In this document: positions 41,104-48,252 of the stretch, piece after piece
Numbering within the stretch: the first letter of the stretch is position 1
Layout: each line of letters opens with the position of its first letter
Position numbers and translations under genes: made by a program
The notes under the pieces: generated by a model
Told to the model about the DNA's origin: nothing
The model's database searches: none
What the model saw: only the letters and a program-made list of their open reading frames with translations
Virus record (IMG/VR): IMGVR_UViG_3300020020_000043
Coordinates: 1-51,481 of that record
DNA: 51,481 nucleotides
Reading direction: 5' to 3' (one strand)
Source of the DNA: a virus

Positions 41104-42750
41104 ATGGCTGTTGTCACAAGCATCACAACCGACGTCGGCTTTAACCGTGTGCCGCAACCCATCCGTGAGCGTTGGATGGTCGTGCGCGACGTGGTGTCCG
41201 GGGACAATGCCCTGCGCACGGACATCTATCTGCCACAGCTCAACGCCGCGGACGCCAGTGTCGAGAACGTAGCACGGAACAAGGCCTACCGTCAGCGTGC
41301 TGTCTGGTACCCTGCGACGCAGTTCACACTCGAAGGGCTAGTCGGCCTGGCCTTTCACCGTGACCCTGTGACCGAGCTGCCCAAAGAGCTCGAGTACCTG
41401 CTGGAGGACTGTGACGGCCTGGGCGTCAGCCTGTACCAGCAGTCGCAGAGCGTACTGCAGAACAACCTGGCAGTCGGGCGACATGGCTTGTTCGTGGATT
41501 GGTCCGAGGCGCTTGGCCATCCTCTCATCAAGGCCTACCATGCTGAGGCCATCATCAACTGGCGCTACCAGATTGTGGATGGCAAAGCGTCTCTTGTGAT
41601 GGTTGTGCTGGAAGAGGAAGCAGAGATAGAAGACGGTGATTGGGGTATTGTGCTTGTGAAGCAGTGGCGCGAGATACGACTTAACGACGCCGGCAATGTC
41701 GAGGTGCGCTTATGGCGCGAGGACACCGGCGTCACGAAGCACAAGCGGCTTGTGTCCCTTGGCACAGTGAAGGACGAGGCTACGGGGGAGGAGCAACTTA
41801 TCGAGGCGGTAGAGCTCCGCAGCCGAGGCGCGGTGTTGACGGAGATACCATTCACGTTCATTGGCTCGAATAACAATGACGCGAGCATCGATCCGGCACC
41901 GCTCTATGGACTGGCGCAACTTAATCTGGCTCACTATCGCAATAGTGCTGATTATGAGGATAGCGTGTTCTTCTGCGGACAGGTCCAGCCCTGGATCAGT
42001 GGACTTACCGAGCAGTGGCGGGACTTCATGCAAAACCCTTGGGTGCTAGATGCCAATGGGGAGCGCCGCTACACAGGGCAGAAGATGTATATCGGTTCAC
42101 GCAGTCCCTTGTTGCTGCCACAGGGCGCGTCATTCGGTATGGCGCAGGCCCAGCCTAACTCGCTCGCGAAAGAGGCCATGGAGCACAAAGAAGCGCAGAT
42201 GGTAGCAGTGGGTGCGCGCATGATCGAGGCAACGAAGGTCAACAAGACAGCAACAGGTGAGAACAACGATCGTGAAGCTACGACGTCTGTCCTGTCCCTC
42301 TGTGTCGTGAACGTGTCTGAGGCATACCAGCGTGCCATCGGCTATTGCGCACGCTTCCTAGACATGGCAGAACCGAAGGACGGATATGCCGACGCGTTTA
42401 AGATACAGCAGGACTTCGTCCAGCTACAAGCCAATCCGCAACTCATGGCCGAACTCACAAAGAGCTGGCAGAGCGGTCTTCTGGCGAAGAATGACGTTCG
42501 TGATTTCTTCCGTCGTCTTGGGCTTATTGCTACTGAACGCAGTAATGAGGACATCGACAAGGATGTCGAAGCAGAAGAGCCGCTAGGCACAATGGGCTTG
42601 CCAGGCATACCGCCGATGCCAGGCGTGACACCGCCGCAGCTTGCCGCGACAGCCGCTGCTGCAGCAGGAGGTAAGCCACCGCCCCAGATCAAGGTCGTGC
42701 CTCCTGTACCACCGCAGAACGAACGTAGAGCGAAGGCGCGAGCACGCTAA
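41104..42750 (+). CDS. Portal protein (DUF4055-like)
   Basis: A 548-aa protein. NKAYRQRAVWYPATQFTLEGLVGLAFHRDP near the start and FIGSNNNDASIDPAPLYGLAQLNLAHYRNSADYEDSVFFCGQV in the middle match the DUF4055 portal family. The C-terminus is Pro/Ala-rich. Portals form a dodecameric ring at one head vertex, through which DNA passes. The order terminase-portal-Mu gpF-like protein supports the call. The stop overlaps the next start (TAATG). Confidence 0.85.
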   Translation: MAVVTSITTDVGFNRVPQPIRERWMVVRDVVSGDNALRTDIYLPQLNAADASVENVARNKAYRQRAVWYPATQFTLEGLVGLAFHRDPVTELPKELEYLLEDCDGLGVSLYQQSQSVLQNNLAVGRHGLFVDWSEALGHPLIKAYHAEAIINWRYQIVDGKASLVMVVLEEEAEIEDGDWGIVLVKQWREIRLNDAGNVEVRLWREDTGVTKHKRLVSLGTVKDEATGEEQLIEAVELRSRGAVLTEIPFTFIGSNNNDASIDPAPLYGLAQLNLAHYRNSADYEDSVFFCGQVQPWISGLTEQWRDFMQNPWVLDANGERRYTGQKMYIGSRSPLLLPQGASFGMAQAQPNSLAKEAMEHKEAQMVAVGARMIEATKVNKTATGENNDREATTSVLSLCVVNVSEAYQRAIGYCARFLDMAEPKDGYADAFKIQQDFVQLQANPQLMAELTKSWQSGLLAKNDVRDFFRRLGLIATERSNEDIDKDVEAEEPLGTMGLPGIPPMPGVTPPQLAATAAAAAGGKPPPQIKVVPPVPPQNERRAKARAR

Positions 42751-43853
42751 TGGTCCGCTCAGTCAACACCGAACTACGGGACGCACAGATTGATCACTCT
42801 GTGGACCTGCGCAACTACTCCAACACCGTCGTGCGCCGCATCATTGGCGTCCTTAACCGTGCTGATGCTGCATTGTTCTCTGAGCTTGTTCAGAAGCTAG
42901 AGCACATGACGCCGGAGCGCTTCACCATCAAGCGCCTAGAGGTCATGCTTGAGAGTGTACGGGACATGAACCATGCTGCGTATGCCGCGGTTGACAGCAC
43001 GCTACGGGAGGAGATTAAAGGCCTCACGGCCCTCGAGCTACAGTTCCAGGAAGGGATGCTAGCCAAGAACATGCCACCGTCTATAGACATCGCACGCGTG
43101 GACATCAATCAGGTCTACGCTGGTGCCATGTCGCGCCCATTCCAAGGCGGCCTGTTGTCCGAGTTTCTGAAGGACCAAGAAGCTAGCAAAGCTCGCCTGA
43201 TACGGCGGACCATAGCAGACGGCTACGTGCAGAACAGAACAACAGACCAGATCATTCGGGACTTGCGTGGCACAAGGGAGAACAAGTATAGAGATGGTAT
43301 TCTTGAGGTCACGAGGCGTGAGGCAGCCGCCGTTGTAAGAACGGCTCTGTCTCATACAGCACAGTTCGCCAAGGACAAGTTCACAGAAGAGAACAGCGAC
43401 ATCCTTGGCAACTTGCAGTGGTTGTCGACCTTGGACGCTCGCACAACACCAGAGTGCCAAGTGCGAGACGGCAAGGTCTACACACTGGACCACAAACCAG
43501 TCGACCATGAATACCCTTGGGGCGCCGGGCCAGGGCGGTTGCACTGGCAGTGCCGCTCGACCTACGTGCAGCTCACGAAGTCCTGGAAGGAGCTCGGTGT
43601 TGACGTGGAAGAATTCGACGTGGGCGATCGTGCTAGCATGGACGGCCAGGTGCCAGGCAAAACCGACTATGAGACCTGGCTGGCGGACCAGTCCCCAGCA
43701 CGCCAGGTCCAGGTGCTGGGTGCCACGCGGGCGAAGCTCTTTAGCGAAGGCGGCCTCACGTTCGAGGAGCTGCGTAACGCCCGAGGTGAGGACTTGACCT
43801 TGGACGAGCTCCGAAAGCGGTATGGGGAAGCGTTTAAGCGGTCTGGTGCGTGA
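42750..43853 (+). CDS. Mu gpF-like minor head / head morphogenesis protein
   Basis: A 367-aa protein. The long helical N-terminus leads to LSTLDARTTPECQVRDGKVYTL and P-WGAGPGRLHWQCRSTYV, the conserved C/H-containing core of the phage Mu gpF (MuF) domain. It lies immediately after the portal, as usual. MuF-type proteins are minor head components, sometimes injected with DNA. The C-terminal region (GLTFEELRNARGEDLTLDELRKRYG) is a helical extension. Confidence 0.85.
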   Translation: MVRSVNTELRDAQIDHSVDLRNYSNTVVRRIIGVLNRADAALFSELVQKLEHMTPERFTIKRLEVMLESVRDMNHAAYAAVDSTLREEIKGLTALELQFQEGMLAKNMPPSIDIARVDINQVYAGAMSRPFQGGLLSEFLKDQEASKARLIRRTIADGYVQNRTTDQIIRDLRGTRENKYRDGILEVTRREAAAVVRTALSHTAQFAKDKFTEENSDILGNLQWLSTLDARTTPECQVRDGKVYTLDHKPVDHEYPWGAGPGRLHWQCRSTYVQLTKSWKELGVDVEEFDVGDRASMDGQVPGKTDYETWLADQSPARQVQVLGATRAKLFSEGGLTFEELRNARGEDLTLDELRKRYGEAFKRSGA

Positions 43854-44059
43854 AGGAGAAGCTCGCCACAAGACTACGACGGCAGGTAGACCAGCTTATA
43901 GCCCTCGACGAGGCTAAACGGGTCAAAGCTCAAGGAGAACAGTGTGCCACTCAAAAAGTCATCCTCAAAGAAAGCGCTCGCCAAGAACATCAAGACCGAA
44001 GTCAAGGCGGGCAAGCCGGTGAAGCAAGCGGTCGCAATCGCATACGCCGTCAAGCGTAA
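43850..44059 (+). CDS. Possible small basic protein overlapping the next gene
   Basis: A 69-aa ORF with a GTG start that overlaps the Mu gpF-like stop as GTGA. The first 35 residues are a plausible basic helix (RRQVDQLIALDEAKRVKAQ). The rest is out of frame with the better supported 51-aa gene at 43944, which it overlaps by 116 nt, and looks like shadow sequence. It may be translated as a coupling leader. Doubtful. Confidence 0.3.
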   Translation: MKEKLATRLRRQVDQLIALDEAKRVKAQGEQCATQKVILKESARQEHQDRSQGGQAGEASGRNRIRRQA

Positions 44060-44099
44060 AGCGGCCGCTAAGAAGGGGGCAAAGACCAGGAAGAAATAG
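43944..44099 (+). CDS. 51-aa Lys-rich conserved phage protein
   Basis: A GTG start after AAGGAGAAC. The sequence begins with a PLKKSSSKKALAKNIKTEVK pattern and continues KPVKQAVAIAYAVKR, which matches a small protein found in many phages near portal and head genes (PLKKGxSxKxxxxN... QAVAIA). Basic and Ala-rich; its function is unknown, perhaps DNA or head binding. It ends the rightward head block before the accessory island. Confidence 0.65.
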   Translation: MPLKKSSSKKALAKNIKTEVKAGKPVKQAVAIAYAVKRKAAAKKGAKTRKK

Positions 44100-44110
44100 C
44101 CCGAGTGGGG

Positions 44111-44116
44111 TATAAT
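44111..44116 (+). promoter_or_regulatory. TATAAT promoter-like box
   Basis: TATAAT 12 nt after the stop of the 51-aa gene and about 31 nt before the ATG at 44147. No good -35 box is seen. It would let the DUF6884-like gene be expressed on its own, as is common for accessory morons. Confidence 0.45.
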
Positions 44117-44146
44117 TATTTCCCTCTCTTTCTTTTTGGAACCCCT

Positions 44147-44593
44147 ATGTCATTGGACGAACGCCCGATTGTGCTGGTAGCATGTTGTGGCCCTAAATTG
44201 CCACACGCGGCACCTGCTCAGGACCTGTATCAATCTATGCTGTTTAAGAAGGCCCGTGCCTATGCCGAGCGGGAGGGTGATGCTTGGTACATCCTGTCCG
44301 CGCTCTACGGCGTGGTGGACCCGCAGTCGGTCATAGAACCGTACGACGTGCGGCTCAACACCCTCAGCAAGGGTAAGCGGGACGCCTGGCAGCAAAAGGT
44401 CGCCAGGCAGCTAGCAGACAAGGGCCTGGCGGGTCGCAGGCTGGTGATCCTCGCCGGTGCCCACTACCGGGCGTGGGTGCCCGCCTGGCGCGCCCGGTCG
44501 GGCGGCATAGAGCTGCCTCTCGAGGGGCTGCAGATCGGGTATCAAATGCAGTGGCTGAAAGAGGCTAACGCCCGACCAGAAGCATATCGATAG
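44147..44593 (+). CDS. DUF6884-like accessory protein
   Basis: A 148-aa protein from the ATG at 44147 after GGAA; an ATG 42 nt upstream lies in the promoter box. The pattern VLVACCGPKLPHAAPAQDLYQSMLFKKARAYAE, WYILSALYGVVDP and VIEPYD is that of DUF6884-type proteins (C-x-K, then LYxSxxFxxA, then LSxxxGxxxP). Such proteins occur as single accessory genes in phages and mobile elements; the function is not established. It has its own TATAAT box and faces a convergent leftward cluster, overlapping its last gene by 29 nt. Confidence 0.65.
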   Translation: MSLDERPIVLVACCGPKLPHAAPAQDLYQSMLFKKARAYAEREGDAWYILSALYGVVDPQSVIEPYDVRLNTLSKGKRDAWQQKVARQLADKGLAGRRLVILAGAHYRAWVPAWRARSGGIELPLEGLQIGYQMQWLKEANARPEAYR

Positions 44594-44885
44594 CGGTGTT
44601 GACGGCACGCATGGCGAGGCACATATCCGTATATTCCGGGTCGTCGCCGTCGTCGTCCAGGGTGCCTTCGTCCCCGCCCTGGGACTCGCAAGCGTACTGC
44701 AGGGTCGCAAGTTGCAGCAGGCCGAGGTCGACGGACGTGCTCTTGGCCAGCAGCGGAACCATTTGTTCGGCCGCCTCGACCATTGGACTTTCGTCACAGC
44801 CCTTGTCGTGCTCGTTGTCTAGGAACCCGCCAAGGGCGGTGAGTGCTGCGTTGGCTTGGAATTGGGTGAGGGTGAGAATGAACAT
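44565..44885 (-). CDS. Small acidic early-type protein
   Basis: A 106-aa protein. It begins MFILTLTQFQANAALTALGG and carries an acidic stretch in the middle (ESQGGDEGTLDDDGDDPEYTD). The start overlaps the stop of a 28-aa membrane peptide gene (TAATG). Last gene of the leftward accessory cluster. Function unknown. Confidence 0.55.
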   Translation of the reverse strand: MFILTLTQFQANAALTALGGFLDNEHDKGCDESPMVEAAEQMVPLLAKSTSVDLGLLQLATLQYACESQGGDEGTLDDDGDDPEYTDMCLAMRAVNTAIDMLLVGR

Positions 44886-44971
44886 TATTTGGCCTTGCGA
44901 AGGGTAAGGATGGTGAGGGTGATCATGGTGAGCAGGAATAGGACGGCAGAGGCCGTCAGGGCCTCTAACAT
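44885..44971 (-). CDS. 28-aa membrane micropeptide
   Basis: The whole product is one hydrophobic helix with a basic end (MLEALTASAVLFLLTMITLT, then ILTLRKAK). Its start overlaps the stop of the previous gene and its stop overlaps the start of the next, both as TAATG. This double coupling is the main reason to believe it is translated. A toxin-like or envelope function is possible. Confidence 0.5.
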   Translation of the reverse strand: MLEALTASAVLFLLTMITLTILTLRKAK

Positions 44972-45510
44972 TACAGCACCTTCGGACGGTTGATGGTGGT
45001 CTGGGCAACACCGTTGTAAGCGCCATGCTCCTTGACCGTGGCCTTGACCCGGACGGTCGCGCCCACTTCGCCGAGCTCGGTGGTGCCCTTGTAGACGATG
45101 ACCGCGCCCGCGACGTCGGTGCACGTGTGGAAGTAGGACACGCCGTACATGCCGTCCATTTCCATGACGCGGTTGATGGTGAGGGTGAACTCTTCGCGCC
45201 CGCCAATGGTGCCGACGTGTTGGCCCGAGCTGGCCGGGGCGTTACGCTGTGCCAGGCGTTCTGCGGCGCGGGCCTGGGACTTGGCCATCATGCCGCGGGC
45301 TGCGTTCATTTGGCCTTCCGACAAACCGCCGCGGTTGTCGTAGGACTCGCTCAGGGACTTGGCGAACTCCGACCACGATGCGGCCGACTGGAGGAACGAC
45401 ACGACTTCGAAGTGGTCTGGGTTCATGCGCTCGAACTTGGCGCGCATGTTGCGGCGGATCTTGGCGGCGACTGCGTTGTCGTAGGCGTATTCATCGTGGA
45501 CGTAGGACAT
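44971..45510 (-). CDS. 179-aa two-part protein, probable OB-like C-terminus
   Basis: Begins MSYVHDEYAYDNAVAAKIRR. Residues ~35-75 hold a helical unit (FAKSLSESYDNRGGLSEGQMNAARGMMAK) resembling the 57-aa protein at 27847-28020. The C-terminal ~80 residues (EFTLTINRVMEMDGMYGVSYFHTC...GATVRVKATVKEHG...QTTINRPKV) look like a small beta-barrel. A nucleic-acid-binding role is an inference. Confidence 0.6.
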   Translation of the reverse strand: MSYVHDEYAYDNAVAAKIRRNMRAKFERMNPDHFEVVSFLQSAASWSEFAKSLSESYDNRGGLSEGQMNAARGMMAKSQARAAERLAQRNAPASSGQHVGTIGGREEFTLTINRVMEMDGMYGVSYFHTCTDVAGAVIVYKGTTELGEVGATVRVKATVKEHGAYNGVAQTTINRPKVL

Positions 45511-45545
45511 TCTATGCTTTCTGTTGTGGGTGGGCTGAAGTACGT

Positions 45546-45551
45546 AGTGTA
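45546..45551 (-). promoter_or_regulatory. TACACT promoter-like box with TGG extension
   Basis: On the minus strand CTGG-TACACT-ACGTACTTCA precedes the AGAAAGC site and the ATG at 45510. TGG directly before the hexamer gives an extended -10. Near-identical copies stand at 45765 and 46261. Confidence 0.5.
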
Positions 45552-45556
45552 CCAGA

Positions 45557-45730
45557 TTATTTGCTGATGTGGGTGGCTTCGTGTGCCTTGCAAGCAGCCA
45601 GGGCTTGCCTGGTCGTCTTGCGTTCGCAAACCCAGGTGACGAGCATGAGGCCGTCTTGCAGGGTGCGCTCGATGGCGATGTACGAGCGGCGGGTTTCGTC
45701 GTTGCGGCGAACTTCGTAGGTGACGGTCAT
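45557..45730 (-). CDS. 57-aa early-type protein
   Basis: ATG at 45730 after AGAAAGC. The sequence MTVTYEVRRNDETRRSYIAI continues to a VTWVCERKTTRQALAACKAHEATH helix, a strand-strand-helix design common to short genes here. Function unknown. Confidence 0.55.
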   Translation of the reverse strand: MTVTYEVRRNDETRRSYIAIERTLQDGLMLVTWVCERKTTRQALAACKAHEATHISK

Positions 45731-45764
45731 TTCGTGCTTTCTGTTGTGGGTGGCTGAAGTACGT

Positions 45765-45794
45765 AGTATACACCAGAATCGGGCCGAAGCCCGA
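45765..45794 (-). promoter_or_regulatory. Hairpin plus TATACT promoter-like box
   Basis: Minus strand: TCGGGC-TTCG-GCCCGA (45779-45794) right after the preceding gene, then TTCTGGTG and TATACT (45770-45765), then ACGTACTTCA. The hairpin can end the upstream transcript, and the box can start the gene at 45730. It is almost identical in design to the other cassettes in this cluster. Confidence 0.5.
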
Positions 45795-45799
45795 ATCAT

Positions 45800-45991
45800 T
45801 TATTTGAAAGGGTTGAAGGCTGGGCGCCCGTCAACCACGGAGTAGAAGTAGGGGTTGAACGATTTGTTGTTGAGGGCGGTGGCGTGCTTCAACGCCTCCG
45901 CACGTGTGGGGAACCGGAACCCCTCGAGGTAGTGGTTGCGGGCGTGGCCCGCTGCGTCGGTGCCGAGGTAGGTTGCGAAGATTTTGAACAT
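45800..45991 (-). CDS. 63-aa early-type protein
   Basis: Begins MFKIFATYLGTDAAGHARNH, then FRFPTRAEALKHATALNNKS and a Phe/Tyr/Pro-rich end. The -T-R-A-E-A-L-K-H-A helix resembles helices in other tiny proteins of the early regions. AGAAAGG precedes the ATG. TATAAT lies at 46019-46024. Function unknown. Confidence 0.6.
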   Translation of the reverse strand: MFKIFATYLGTDAAGHARNHYLEGFRFPTRAEALKHATALNNKSFNPYFYSVVDGRPAFNPFK

Positions 45992-46018
45992 GGTGGGCCT
46001 TTCTGGGTTGAAGTGTCA

Positions 46019-46024
46019 ATTATA
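46019..46024 (-). promoter_or_regulatory. TATAAT promoter-like box
   Basis: TATAAT on the minus strand, 27 nt before the ATG at 45991, followed by TGACACTTCAACCCAGAAAGG. TTGTTT is found 16 nt upstream as a partial -35 match, making this one of the better promoter candidates of the cluster. Confidence 0.5.
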
Positions 46025-46032
46025 CATCAGAA

Positions 46033-46227
46033 TCAAGAACAAACAAACAGGACGACGTGATTATTGGCTTTTGCCCACGAAATAGCCGCACGTTTGGCCT
46101 CGCTGTAGGTGCCTCGGAACCTGTATGTAAGATGCGGCTCATTGGCACTTTCGAACGCCCAATAACCGAAACCCTTGGGGGCGCGGCCGTGGGCGAGGAC
46201 GTAGAGGGCGGTGTCGATACGGGTCAT
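46033..46227 (-). CDS. 64-aa early-type protein
   Basis: ATG at 46227 after AGAAAGC. MTRIDTALYVLAHGRAPKGF opens, followed by a YRFRGTYSEAKRAAISWAKANNH helix and a hydrophobic end (VVLFVCS). Small alpha-beta protein of unknown function. Confidence 0.55.
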   Translation of the reverse strand: MTRIDTALYVLAHGRAPKGFGYWAFESANEPHLTYRFRGTYSEAKRAAISWAKANNHVVLFVCS

Positions 46228-46260
46228 TCGATGCTTTCTAGTGGGTGGGTTGAAGTACGT

Positions 46261-46266
46261 AGTGTA
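46261..46266 (-). promoter_or_regulatory. TACACT promoter-like box with TGG extension
   Basis: Minus strand TTCTGG-TACACT-ACGTACTTCA ahead of the AGAAAGC site and ATG at 46227. The block from TTCTGG to CTTCA is repeated nearly unchanged upstream of the genes at 45510 and 45730. Confidence 0.5.
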
Positions 46267-46276
46267 CCAGAATAAT

Positions 46277-46420
46277 TCAGGCGATGTTCTTAAGGGCGCG
46301 AATTTCAGCAACCAGTGCGACCTTGAACCGTAGGGGGCAACGGGCGGTCAGGTTGTTCATCAGGTTGTTCAACTGGCCTTCCAGGAGGGCGATACGGCGG
46401 GCGACTTGTGCTTGGTTCAT
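46277..46420 (-). CDS. 47-aa helical protein, possibly leaderless
   Basis: Begins MNQAQVARRIALLEGQLNNL, an ideal leucine-rich helix, then a basic middle with one Cys and a second helix (FKVALVAEIRALKNIA). No ribosome site: TATAAT ends 6 nt before the ATG, as for the gene at 28020. First gene of the leftward accessory cluster. Confidence 0.55.
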   Translation of the reverse strand: MNQAQVARRIALLEGQLNNLMNNLTARCPLRFKVALVAEIRALKNIA

Positions 46421-46426
46421 GGCCCA

Positions 46427-46432
46427 ATTATA
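46427..46432 (-). promoter_or_regulatory. TATAAT box 6 nt before a start codon
   Basis: Perfect -10 hexamer on the minus strand with only TGGGCC between it and the ATG at 46420. The transcript would start at or next to the start codon. Lies in the 178-bp divergent gap with the secreted-protein gene. Confidence 0.5.
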
Positions 46433-46598
46433 TGTCGGAATTGTGCTGCCTGGGCGCTGTCCCCGAAATACGACGCATTCAAGATGTGATCGCCAACCTG
46501 CTACGGTTGTGTTAGGAAAATAAGCCTGGAAATTTGTCCCGGCTTGGAGTATTGTTGCCTGGGCTGTCCGCCCTCCCAACTCAACTACAGGAACAAAT

Positions 46599-47123
46599 AT
46601 GATCAAAACAACGGCCGCTCTGGTCACAGCAAGCCTAATTGCGTTCTCGGCGGTTGCCGCGAATGTCCACTTCAAACAGAATCGAAACCCGACCCTGATT
46701 GACAATGGCTTGTCCATCTCGGCCACCGGGTCACTGGCAGGTCTGGGTGAGGGCGACGTCGTTGTGAACCTCTCCGCTACTGGCACCATCAGCGCAACGT
46801 GCACGAACCCCAGCGGACAGAACCAGCCTCCCGGCCAAGTGCCGCAGCCTGTGACCCTCTCCGGGTCCGTGGCCATTCCCGACGAGCAGTTCAAGAACGG
46901 CAACGTCGGCTTCAGCGTCACGACAACACCGCCGACGAGTCCAATCCCAGGTGCACCTGATTGTCCGAACGCGAACTGGACCGAGACAATCACGGACATT
47001 CAATTCACCTCTGTGACGCTCACGGTGCAGCAAGACGGTCAGACTGTGCTGACGACGACTTGCACAACTGCGGCAACGACTGGCGGCGTGGTGCCGCGTA
47101 GCGCTGTGAACTGCACACGCTAA
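46599..47123 (+). CDS. Secreted protein of bacterial type
   Basis: A 174-aa protein with a clear signal peptide (MIKTTAALVTASLIAFSAVA, likely cleaved after AVA). The mature part is Thr/Val/Pro-rich and beta-like (LSISATGSLAGLGEGDVVVNLSATGTISATCTNP), with four Cys that could form disulfides. Similar exported proteins occur in bacterial genomes. It sits next to a cluster of accessory genes and upstream of the scaffold, probably a moron that acts outside the cytoplasm. AGGAAC precedes the ATG. Confidence 0.65.
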   Translation: MIKTTAALVTASLIAFSAVAANVHFKQNRNPTLIDNGLSISATGSLAGLGEGDVVVNLSATGTISATCTNPSGQNQPPGQVPQPVTLSGSVAIPDEQFKNGNVGFSVTTTPPTSPIPGAPDCPNANWTETITDIQFTSVTLTVQQDGQTVLTTTCTTAATTGGVVPRSAVNCTR

Positions 47124-47419
47124 TGTCCTCCTGTCCTGTCCTGATTGCAGGGAAGCCGCCTTCAGCGAGGGTGGCCGTATTGCTACGTGCCAAGACGTCG
47201 TCAATTCGCCCAGGACAGTTGCGGTGTCGCCGGTGTGGTTCTCAGACTTACGCGCGTGTCGTCAATGGTGCTGTCCGCGGTAAGAAGGGGCCAACCGGAG
47301 GCACCGTTATCTACGCTTGTATTTGCTACGATTGTTTGATGGGCGGAGTCATGATACCGATGTTTTGGGACGTACAATCGGTCCCAGCAACGCCAGGTCC
47401 AACTCCCAAGGGGATTTGA
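47123..47419 (+). CDS. Small zinc-ribbon-like protein
   Basis: A 98-aa protein whose ATG overlaps the previous TAA (TAATG). CRRCGSQTY near residue 36 and CICYDCL near residue 70 give four Cys in two pairs, a likely zinc ribbon. The first ~30 residues look less conserved, so a later start is possible. Lies just before the scaffold gene. Function unknown. Confidence 0.6.
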   Translation: MSSCPVLIAGKPPSARVAVLLRAKTSSIRPGQLRCRRCGSQTYARVVNGAVRGKKGPTGGTVIYACICYDCLMGGVMIPMFWDVQSVPATPGPTPKGI

Positions 47420-47422
47420 AAA

Positions 47423-48226
47423 ATGTTCTTGACCCGCAACGTCATGATGAAGTATCGGTACCCAGACCCCGATGGCGGTGCTGGTGGCGGTGCTCCTCCG
47501 CCGCCCCCGCCTCCTCCTGCTCCGCCCCAGATTCCTGACAACCTGAAACCCGTCGTGCAAGGCATGATCGAGGCAGCAGTTAACGAACAGGTTGCGGGGC
47601 TGAAGGCGAAGAACGGTGAGTTGATTGGCAAAGAGAAAGAACTCAAGACTGCGCTTGCGCAGTTCGAAGGCATTGACCCCGAAGCCGTTCGCACCATTCT
47701 CAAAAGGTTCGTGGACGACGAAGAAGCCACGCTCATCAAGCAGGGCAAGTTGGACGAGGTGCTCAACAAGCGCACCGAACGCATGGCGGCGGACTGGGAC
47801 AAGAAGCTCAAGGCTGAACAAACACGTTCCGAGAAGCTGAAGGCGAAAGCCGATAAGCTGGCTGAGCGTGCAATGGCCGAGTCCATCATCAAGGCATCGC
47901 AGAAGGCAGGAGCATTGCCCGAAGCAACAGAAGACATCGTGCTGCGCGCTAAGGGCGCCGGCTGGACCATCGACGACGACGGCAATGTGATCGCCATGAG
48001 TGGCGACACGGTTGTCTTCGGAAAGGATGGCAAGACGCCCCTGACACCTGAAGAGTGGGCGGCTTCTCTGCGCGAGAACGCGCCTCACCTCTGGCCAAGG
48101 GCACAGGGTTCCGGTGCAATGGGCACCAACGGCGCTACCAAAGGTGGCCCGGACCTATCCAAACTCTCGCCCGAGGCTCGTATCACTCACTTCCGCGGTC
48201 AGCAAGCGGTAGGTGGTTCGCGCTAG
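47423..48226 (+). CDS. Capsid scaffolding protein
   Basis: A 267-aa protein. A Gly/Pro-rich N-terminal arm with a run of prolines is followed by a long charged coiled coil (residues ~45-165) and a small C-terminal region. The length, composition and position directly before the major capsid gene are typical of phage scaffolds, which shape the prohead and then leave or are cleaved. GGGG lies upstream of the ATG. No protease motif is visible. Confidence 0.8.
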   Translation: MFLTRNVMMKYRYPDPDGGAGGGAPPPPPPPPAPPQIPDNLKPVVQGMIEAAVNEQVAGLKAKNGELIGKEKELKTALAQFEGIDPEAVRTILKRFVDDEEATLIKQGKLDEVLNKRTERMAADWDKKLKAEQTRSEKLKAKADKLAERAMAESIIKASQKAGALPEATEDIVLRAKGAGWTIDDDGNVIAMSGDTVVFGKDGKTPLTPEEWAASLRENAPHLWPRAQGSGAMGTNGATKGGPDLSKLSPEARITHFRGQQAVGGSR

Positions 48227-48252
48227 AGGTGACATCCTTTTAAGGTGAACAA

